Of a stretch of 23,008 nucleotides of DNA, positions 15,688-21,951 are shown one piece after another. Positions within the stretch are counted from its first letter, which is position 1; the number at the start of each line of letters is the position of its first letter. The translations under genes and the position numbers were made by a program. The notes under the pieces were generated by a model. The model made no database searches. It had not been told where the DNA came from and saw only the letters and a list, made by a program, of their open reading frames with translations. Origin of the DNA: an uncultured Bacteroidales bacterium (GTDB lineage: Bacteria > Bacteroidota > Bacteroidia > Bacteroidales > Bacteroidaceae); assembly GCA_902803195.1 (NCBI GenBank), contig CADCOX010000141.1, positions 1 through 23,008 on the forward strand, written 5' to 3'.

Positions 15688-16539
15688 ATGCCCATGCTCC
15701 ACCTCAATACCTTCCCGAACAAATTTAGGTCCTTGTTGTTAATGTTATCGTTTTCGTTAACGTTATCTTCCTGCAGTACCATCGATGAGAGTGAGCGTTA
15801 CATCTACGTACCACCTGTGGCTAGTACGCGTGCTGTTCTCATCGAGGATTTCACGGGACAGCGCTGCATCAACTGTCCTAATGCGGCTCTTGAAATAGAG
15901 AAACTCAAGGAGCAATATGGAGCAGATACCATTATTGCTGTTGGCATCCACTCAGGCCCTCTGGCAGTCTATTCTCGTGGCAATGTACTCGGCTTGCGTA
16001 CTGCGGAAGGCGATGCTTACTACGACCACTGGAAGATTGAACAAGAGCCTATGGGCTACATCAATCGTCGCGGTGAGATAGCCACTCTTGACCATTGGGC
16101 TACGATTGTACGCGAAGCCATACAAGTCCCAACAGACATTTCCATGAGGATTGATTCACGGTACGAGAGCGCAGACAACAAGTTACATATCGACCTTGTC
16201 ATCGTCGTAGGTGAGCCTTTCGAAGGCCAGCTGCAATTGTGGGTCACCGAGAACAATATCGTCGCTATGCAGATGATGCCCGACGGCTCGGCGAATCCGT
16301 CATACGTCCATAACCACGTCTTCCGTCGCTCCGTCAACGGCACATGGGGCACCCCGTTTACTGCCACTCAGGGACAGATTCAGGAACTCTCTTTTGACTG
16401 CGACGTTGACGCTTCATGGCAACTCGACAACCTTTCCATCGTGGGCTTCCTCTATAATGACAAAGGCGTCCATCAAGTGGTTGAATGTCCTGCTGAATGG
16501 TTCCTATCAGAAACGATAAACGATAATAAAAACAAATAA
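15688..16539 (+). CDS. Omp28-related outer membrane lipoprotein with CxxC motif
   Basis: This is a 283-residue lipoprotein. Its ATG directly follows the stop of the barrel gene; an ATG at 15694 is an alternative start. A hydrophobic stretch ends in the lipobox LSSC, with Cys29 as the lipidated residue. The mature N-terminal part is thioredoxin-like: RAVLIEDFTGQRCINCPNAA at 48-67 places a CINC pair (Cys60/Cys63) at the start of a helix, and EPMGYINRRG supplies a proline-containing loop. The C-terminal half is beta-rich and includes HNHVFRRSVNGTWG, typical of Omp28-family proteins such as the one described in Porphyromonas gingivalis. It may be a surface or periplasm-facing redox partner of the TlpA-like protein. 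Its published adhesin-type role in other species need not hold here. Confidence 0.85.
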   Translation: MPMLHLNTFPNKFRSLLLMLSFSLTLSSCSTIDESERYIYVPPVASTRAVLIEDFTGQRCINCPNAALEIEKLKEQYGADTIIAVGIHSGPLAVYSRGNVLGLRTAEGDAYYDHWKIEQEPMGYINRRGEIATLDHWATIVREAIQVPTDISMRIDSRYESADNKLHIDLVIVVGEPFEGQLQLWVTENNIVAMQMMPDGSANPSYVHNHVFRRSVNGTWGTPFTATQGQIQELSFDCDVDASWQLDNLSIVGFLYNDKGVHQVVECPAEWFLSETINDNKNK

Positions 16540-16548
16540 ACATTGCTT

Positions 16549-17172
16549 ATGAAAAGAATCTTTACATCATTACTCCTACTTTGCGCCACCTTCGTGGCAG
16601 CCCATGCTCAGGACGCTGAGTTCCGTTATCATGGACAGTCACTTGCCGATGGTGCAACTGTTACGATTGCAGGCGAGTTAGACCCCGTCTGGGGCGACAT
16701 CGAGTGCAACACTAACCCGGCCTCCGATGCCATCAACGGACTCGTCTTTGTCAACAAAAGCGCACAAGAAATGAAATGCTCAGCCTTGCTCACCATCGAC
16801 TCCAACACGATGGACCCATCGCAGATCCAATGGTGCATGGGCGGGCAATGCACGCTCGTCACTGGCAGCTCACTCACCAAGGATTTCACCACCAAAGCAG
16901 GTGGTGTCACTATGGTACAGTTCGACTGCCTACCCAGTCAGGAAGGCGAGCTCGTGGCAACCATTAAGGTAACTTCTAACCTGAAGGCCTACACCGTCAA
17001 GGTGCGTTTCACCAACGACCCATCCAACGTCAATTCCGTCGAGGCTACGCACCCCATTGCTGTTGCCTACTATTCCATCGATGGCCGTCGCGTATCCGAG
17101 TTGCCTAAAGGCGTCGCCCTCGTGCGCTACAGCGATGGCAAGGTCCGCAAGGTTTATAACACCAAGCGCTAA
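16549..17172 (+). CDS. Secreted cysteine-containing protein with possible sorting-type C-terminus
   Basis: This 207-residue exported protein starts at the ATG at 16549; a TTG two codons upstream is possible but unnecessary. MKRIFTSLLLLCATFVAAHA is a signal peptide cleaved before Gln21. The mature part is a small beta-rich domain with cysteines at 53, 77, 96, 101 and 127, including WCMGGQC at 95-101. The last 35 residues (YYSIDGRR then LPKGVALVRYSDGKVRKV) resemble the short C-terminal strands common in secreted Prevotella proteins, similar to type IX secretion sorting domains. I do not recognise the central domain. It lies 9 nt after the Omp28-type gene and ends at a strong terminator, so it is the last gene of the operon. 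Confidence 0.65.
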   Translation: MKRIFTSLLLLCATFVAAHAQDAEFRYHGQSLADGATVTIAGELDPVWGDIECNTNPASDAINGLVFVNKSAQEMKCSALLTIDSNTMDPSQIQWCMGGQCTLVTGSSLTKDFTTKAGGVTMVQFDCLPSQEGELVATIKVTSNLKAYTVKVRFTNDPSNVNSVEATHPIAVAYYSIDGRRVSELPKGVALVRYSDGKVRKVYNTKR

Positions 17173-17202
17173 TTGATTACCGGCAACCGCTAATTCATTA
17201 CC
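17167..17202 (+). repeat. Short direct repeat spanning a stop codon
   Basis: CGCTAATTGATTACC (17167-17181) recurs as CGCTAATTCATTACC (17188-17202), with one mismatch and a 21-bp period. The first copy contains the stop codon of the secreted protein gene. It looks like a small tandem duplication. No function is evident. Confidence 0.5.
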
Positions 17203-17211
17203 ACCCATTTT

Positions 17212-17240
17212 GCCCCGCGATTCTGTCGCGGGGCTCTTTA
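17212..17240 (+). terminator. Intrinsic terminator of the TlpA/DUF6029/Omp28 operon
   Basis: GCCCCGCGA (17212-17220) pairs perfectly with TCGCGGGGC (17226-17234) around the loop TTCTG, followed by TCTTTATTTAT. It lies 40 nt after the last stop codon. The 13-bp core GCGATTCTGTCGC is also found inside folC at 22699-22711. Confidence 0.9.
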
Positions 17241-17341
17241 TTTATCCACAACGCCGCGCTATTTTCGTCGCAAGGTAAATCACCTTTAAATGAAACACCC
17301 AGCAGGCACAATAAAATGGATTGCCCGTTCGTTATATAGTC

Positions 17342-19777
17342 GTGAAACGACACCTATTTTGCCTACTCTTTCTTTTCTGCTGCCTCTGGGCGATGGCTCA
17401 GGAGGTGACTGACGTTCGTGCGGAAAGCCCAGACACAATAAAAAGCACGCCGAGGGCCATGTGTACATTGCGTGGACGCATTACAGACGAGAGCGGCAAG
17501 GCGTTACCTTTTGTTGCGGTGAAAGCCGAGGGGCAGGTTGCAGGCACCTTTTCCAACCCGCAAGGCGAGTACTCCTTTGATTTCGCCACGGATGACAGCG
17601 TCGTCGTCAGCTACTCGATGATGGGCTTTGAGCGCAAGCAGAAAGTGTTTTTGCGGCCTCAAGGCCGCCTCGTATGGAATGTGCAGATGCGCAGTTCCGG
17701 AACTGAGATGAGCGAAGTCACCATCAGCGAGGTGCGTCGACAAATGGGCTCTACGCAAGAGCTTACGACCAAGGATTTGCGTCGCATGCCTTCCACAACA
17801 GGCAACGCAGTCGAGGAGATGGTTGCTACGCAGGCTGGGGTGTCATCCCACAACGAGCTATCTTCGCAGTACAATGTCCGCGGAGGATCGTTCGACGAGA
17901 ACTGCGTTTATGTCAATGGCATGGAAGTCTATCGCCCGCTGCTCATTTCCAGCGGCCAGCAAGAAGGGCTCTCCGTAATCAATTCCGATATGGTCGAGCG
18001 AGTACAGTTCTCAGCAGGCGGTTTCGAGGCCAAGTATGGTGACCGCATGTCCAGCGTCCTCGACATCACTTATAAAAAACCTGAACGCCATGAGGGCGCT
18101 GTAGGAGCCAGTCTGCTCGGTGCCAGCGTCTACGACGGACTTCGCTTAGGCAAACTCTCGCTCTCACAAGGACTTCGTTTCAAGAGCAACCGCTACATGC
18201 TCGGCTCACTCGAGACAAATGGCGAGTACGACCCCACATTCCTCGACTATCAGGCCTACCTCTCGTGGTCGCCGTCCAAGAATTGGACCTTCGATGCCAT
18301 TGGCTATATTTCACGCAACCGCTACCATTTCCGACCTAAGAATCGTACGACCAATTTCGGTACGATGGAAGATGTCAAAAGCTTCACCGTCTACTTCGAT
18401 GGCGAAGAACAGGATCTCTTCCGCACGCTCTTTGGCTCTTTTGCTATCACGCGCCGATTGGGCAGTCGGTCCTCGATAACTCTTGGCGCTTCGGCTTTCA
18501 CCACCAAGGAACGTGAGACCTATGACATACAGGGACAGTACTGGCTCGATGACACCAATACCAGCGAACAGCTAGGCGTAGGTACTTATATGGAACATGC
18601 GCGCAATCTGCTCACTTCGAGCACTCAGACTGCACGCGCCAATTACGACTGGCATCCCGCCGAGCACCACCTTCAGGTCGGTCTGCTTTTTAAGCATGAG
18701 CGCATTCATGAGAATACGCGCGAGTGGGAGTTCCGCGACTCTGCAGGTTTCTCCATGCCCCATTCGGCCGACCACTTGGAACTCATCTACAACCTTAAGA
18801 GCAAGCAGGAAATCTCATCCAACCGCATTGAAGCGTTCATTCAAGACACGTGGCGTAAGGAGTTGAATGCTGGTATCTTGTCGCTCAACTATGGCGCACG
18901 CCTCAGCCATTGGTCGTGGAATGGCGAGACACTCTTCTCGCCCCGTGCAAGCATCGGTTTTGTGCCTGCAGCCAACGATAACTTCACACTGCGTATGGCC
19001 ACGGGCATGTACTATCAAGCACCTTTCTACAAGGAACTGCGTGACACCGTGACGGCCGATGGAGCCACCGTCGTACGTCTCAACAACGATATCAAGTCGC
19101 AACGCTCCTTCCAGGTGGTTCTTGGGGGCGAGTACAAGTTCCGAGTGGCCGACCGCCCTTTCAAGTTCACTTCAGAGCTCTACTTTAAATCCCAGAGCCG
19201 TCTCAACCCCTACAATGTCGACAACGTCAAGATTGTCTACTATGGCCGCAACGAGGGTAGTGGTTATGTAGCAGGACTCGACTTAAAGGTTTATGGTGAG
19301 TTCGTGCCTGGTACTGATTCATGGATTTCCTTCTCGTTGATGAAGGCATCGATGAAGTTGCATGGCAAGACCATCCCTCAGCCTACCGACCAGCGGTGGA
19401 ATCTCAACATGTTCTTCAGCGATTACTTTCCTGGTACAGACCGTTGGAAGATGACGTTGAAGATGGCTTTTGCTGACGGACTGCCTTTCGGCGCTCCCCA
19501 CTCAGGATTGGAGCGGCACTACTGGCGTGCTACGCCCTATCGTCGTGTTGACATCGGCATGAACTACCGTCTGCTCAACAACGAGGATGGTCATCGACGC
19601 AGTGGCTTCGGACAACACTTGCGTAATGTGTGGCTCGGTCTCGACTGCTTCAACGTTTTCGGGCTAAACAATGTAGCCTCTTACCTTTGGATTACCGACA
19701 TCACCAACCAGCAGTATGCCGTTCCCAACTACCTCACAGGCCGCATGCTCAATGCACGTTTCCTCATCGAGTTTTAA
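17342..19777 (+). CDS. TonB-dependent receptor with carboxypeptidase-like N-terminal domain
   Basis: This is an 811-residue outer membrane receptor when started at the GTG at 17342, which gives a normal signal peptide (MKRHLFCLLFLFCCLWAMAQ). A TTG at 17321 is the only other in-frame start after the upstream stop; no ATG is available. An N-terminal carboxypeptidase-regulatory-like domain (LRGRITDESGKALPFVAVKA, then the SYSMMGFE strand) precedes the plug (VATQAGVSSHNELSSQYNVRGGSFDENCVYVNG). A 22-stranded barrel follows, ending in a strand with terminal Phe (GRMLNARFLIEF). It lacks the long SusC-type features and has no SusD partner, so it is a general TonB receptor. The substrate is unknown. 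No good promoter is visible; only a one-mismatch -7-like TATTTTCG at 17260-17267. Transcription may depend on read-through or a regulator. Confidence 0.9.
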   Translation: MKRHLFCLLFLFCCLWAMAQEVTDVRAESPDTIKSTPRAMCTLRGRITDESGKALPFVAVKAEGQVAGTFSNPQGEYSFDFATDDSVVVSYSMMGFERKQKVFLRPQGRLVWNVQMRSSGTEMSEVTISEVRRQMGSTQELTTKDLRRMPSTTGNAVEEMVATQAGVSSHNELSSQYNVRGGSFDENCVYVNGMEVYRPLLISSGQQEGLSVINSDMVERVQFSAGGFEAKYGDRMSSVLDITYKKPERHEGAVGASLLGASVYDGLRLGKLSLSQGLRFKSNRYMLGSLETNGEYDPTFLDYQAYLSWSPSKNWTFDAIGYISRNRYHFRPKNRTTNFGTMEDVKSFTVYFDGEEQDLFRTLFGSFAITRRLGSRSSITLGASAFTTKERETYDIQGQYWLDDTNTSEQLGVGTYMEHARNLLTSSTQTARANYDWHPAEHHLQVGLLFKHERIHENTREWEFRDSAGFSMPHSADHLELIYNLKSKQEISSNRIEAFIQDTWRKELNAGILSLNYGARLSHWSWNGETLFSPRASIGFVPAANDNFTLRMATGMYYQAPFYKELRDTVTADGATVVRLNNDIKSQRSFQVVLGGEYKFRVADRPFKFTSELYFKSQSRLNPYNVDNVKIVYYGRNEGSGYVAGLDLKVYGEFVPGTDSWISFSLMKASMKLHGKTIPQPTDQRWNLNMFFSDYFPGTDRWKMTLKMAFADGLPFGAPHSGLERHYWRATPYRRVDIGMNYRLLNNEDGHRRSGFGQHLRNVWLGLDCFNVFGLNNVASYLWITDITNQQYAVPNYLTGRMLNARFLIEF

Positions 19778-19976
19778 ATCCTCTCTCTTTGTGCGAGGAG
19801 TGGATAACATGGAGAGATTAGGGCTTGGCATGCCATATAAGCGAAAAGTCAGTCAAAGAACATCCATGCCCCTGCATACGGCGCATATGAGCCGCAGACT
19901 TCAAAAAGTGCTATGACAATCGACGTCATGGCACGTTTTTTGCTGAGAAGTGGGCAAACAATAATTTATTACTATT

Positions 19977-20624
19977 ATGAAAGACGAACAGAAAGATAAA
20001 GAAGAGATCCTTGTGGACGGAATGGACACAGAGGACAACGAGAAGAATGTTGGCGCCGAGAATGATTGTGCCGAGAATACTGATGGCACAGTGAACGTTG
20101 AAATCGCTGAAAATGAAGACGCGGAAAAGGGCAGTACTGCAGACGAGGCTGACGCAGACGAGCAGACGCCCGAACAGTTGCTGGCGCTGGCACGAGCCGA
20201 GATCGAGGAGTTGAAGACGCAGGCGCTTTACAAACAAGCAGAGTTCGAGAACTACCGTCGCCGCACCATCAAGGAGAAGGCAGATCTCGTGCTAAACGGC
20301 TCTAAGTCAGCCGTCATTGCGCTGCTGCCTATTGTCGATGACCTCGAGCGCGCGCTGCCCTCGATGAAGGCTGCCGAGGATGTGGCAGCAGTGGTCGAAG
20401 GCGTGGAGCTCATCTACCAGAAGTTCCTGAAAGCGTTAGCAGGCCTCGGCGTGAAGCAGATAGAGACCGAAGGTAAGGATTTCGATGTCGACCTCCACGA
20501 GGCTATCGCCCAAGTGCCGGGCGTGCCCGACGAGCAGAAGGGACGTGTCATTGACTGCGTGGAGAAAGGCTACACGCTAAACGATCATGTCATCCGTCAC
20601 GCCAAAGTGGCAGTCGGAATGTGA
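19977..20624 (+). CDS. grpE: GrpE nucleotide exchange factor
   Basis: This 215-residue cytoplasmic cochaperone releases ADP from DnaK during protein folding. The N-terminus (about residues 1-62) is strongly acidic and probably disordered. The coiled-coil region follows (EQLLALARAEIEELKTQALY then KQAEFENYRRR). The C-terminal beta domain ends with the family signature region GYTLNDHVIRHAKVAVGM. VDDLERAL and LEHEAI-like VDLHEAIAQVPG are also typical. The ATG at 19977 gives a normal length. The 199-bp region upstream shows no CIRCE element and no good TAnnTTTG promoter. dnaJ follows after 121 nt; dnaK is not in the window. Confidence 0.97.
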   Translation: MKDEQKDKEEILVDGMDTEDNEKNVGAENDCAENTDGTVNVEIAENEDAEKGSTADEADADEQTPEQLLALARAEIEELKTQALYKQAEFENYRRRTIKEKADLVLNGSKSAVIALLPIVDDLERALPSMKAAEDVAAVVEGVELIYQKFLKALAGLGVKQIETEGKDFDVDLHEAIAQVPGVPDEQKGRVIDCVEKGYTLNDHVIRHAKVAVGM

Positions 20625-20668
20625 CATGATTGACAAAATTTCTATTTATCGAGATGGGAAATGGCAGT

Positions 20669-20688
20669 CCTTGTCATGCATGACGAGG
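20669..20688. repeat. 20-bp near-perfect palindrome between grpE and dnaJ
   Basis: CCTTGTCATGCATGACGAGG is self-complementary except for one T/G pair, which can wobble in RNA; one further A-T pair extends it on the outside. There is no loop and no T-tract, so it suits a dimeric protein-binding site better than a terminator. It lies 45 nt after the grpE stop and 57 nt before the dnaJ start, where a repressor or an RNA-processing site could act. Confidence 0.5.
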
Positions 20689-20745
20689 AAACCATAGTCT
20701 AAATCGAAGAGTAAAAAAGAATCATTCAAATCGCAATATACCATT

Positions 20746-21951
20746 ATGGCTGATCAGAAACGAGATTACTATGAGGTCCTTGGCGTCGCTAAGAATGCTA
20801 CCGAACAGGAGATCAAAGCGGCGTACAAGAAGATGGCCATCAAATATCACCCTGACCGCCAAGGCGACAAGTCAGAAGCTGAGAAGAAAGAGGCTGAAGC
20901 TAAGTTCAAGGAAGCTGCCGAGGCCTATGATGTTCTGCACGACCCGCAGAAGCGTCAGCGCTATGACCAGTTCGGTTTTGCCGGCGTAGGAGGAGCCGCA
21001 GGCGGTGGCTACCAGAACATGTCAATGGACGACATTTTCTCACAGTTCGGCGACATATTCTCCGACCTGTTCGGAGGCGGAGCCTCGTTCGGCGGAGGCT
21101 TTGGCGGCTTCGGAGGCTTTGGCGGTGGAGGCCGTGGCCAGCGCAAGCCCGTACATAAGGGTGGCGACCTGCGCTTGAAGGTGCGCCTAACGTTGAAGGA
21201 GTGCGCCACGGGCGTCACCAAGAAATTCAAAGTCAAGAAGAAAGTCACTTGCAACCATTGCCACGGCAGCGGTACAGAGAACGGAAGCGGTGATACTCAA
21301 ACGTGCTCGACGTGCCACGGAACAGGTTATGTTCTGCATTCCCAGCGCTCTGTCTTCGGTATGATGCAGACGCAGAGCGTCTGTCCCGATTGCCAAGGCG
21401 AAGGCACTATCATTAAAAACAAATGTCACCTCTGCGGCGGCACGGGCGTTGTTACGGGCGAGGAAGTCGTCGAAGTGAAGATACCTGCTGGTGTGCAGGA
21501 TGGTATGGTGCTCAACGTGCCCGGCAAAGGTGACGCAGCTATCCGCAATGGAGTGCCCGGAGACATTCAAGTATTCATCGAGGTGGAGCAAGACAAGAAC
21601 TTCATCCGTCAGGACAACGATCTCATTTACAACCTCCTCATCGACGTGCCCACGGCAGCCCTCGGCGGTACGGTTGAGGTGCCTACGCTCGACGGAAAGG
21701 TGAAGATGAAGATAGAGCCTGGCACACAACCAGGCAAGGTTCTACGCCTGCGCGGCAAGGGCTTCCCCGCACTTCAAGGCTATGGCTACGGCATGGGCGA
21801 CTTGATTGTCAATATCTCCGTCTACATCCCCGAAACGCTTACACGCGAAGAGAAGCAGGCTCTCGAAACGTTGCAGAAAAGCAACAACTTCCACCCGAGC
21901 CAGAGTTCCAAGAACAATTTCTTCAACCGCTTCAAGCAGATGTTTGGCTAA
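20746..21951 (+). CDS. dnaJ: Chaperone DnaJ (Hsp40)
   Basis: This 401-residue cytoplasmic cochaperone stimulates DnaK ATPase and delivers substrates. It has the full type I layout. The J domain (about 6-75) has HPD at 35-37. A Gly/Phe-rich linker runs from about 83 to 130. Four CxxCxGxG zinc motifs lie at about 169-235 (CNHCHGSG, CSTCHGTG, CPDCQGEG, CHLCGGTG). Two substrate-binding beta domains and a C-terminal dimerisation segment follow. The acidic/basic insert QGDKSEAEKKEAEAKFKEA after HPD is usual in Bacteroidetes DnaJ. It sits 121 nt after grpE, and its stop overlaps the folC start by one base (TAATG), so folC is probably translated from the same message. Confidence 0.98.
   Translation: MADQKRDYYEVLGVAKNATEQEIKAAYKKMAIKYHPDRQGDKSEAEKKEAEAKFKEAAEAYDVLHDPQKRQRYDQFGFAGVGGAAGGGYQNMSMDDIFSQFGDIFSDLFGGGASFGGGFGGFGGFGGGGRGQRKPVHKGGDLRLKVRLTLKECATGVTKKFKVKKKVTCNHCHGSGTENGSGDTQTCSTCHGTGYVLHSQRSVFGMMQTQSVCPDCQGEGTIIKNKCHLCGGTGVVTGEEVVEVKIPAGVQDGMVLNVPGKGDAAIRNGVPGDIQVFIEVEQDKNFIRQDNDLIYNLLIDVPTAALGGTVEVPTLDGKVKMKIEPGTQPGKVLRLRGKGFPALQGYGYGMGDLIVNISVYIPETLTREEKQALETLQKSNNFHPSQSSKNNFFNRFKQMFG

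Noticed and set aside
19778..19976. Search for a CIRCE or other heat-shock operator before grpE
   Set aside because: No TTAGCACTC-N9-GAGTGCTAA-like repeat is present. Only weak interrupted pairing around 19872-19897 is seen, too poor to call.
21000..21150. Repetitive GGC/TTC-rich DNA
   Set aside because: It encodes the normal Gly/Phe-rich linker of DnaJ; it is not a separate repeat element.
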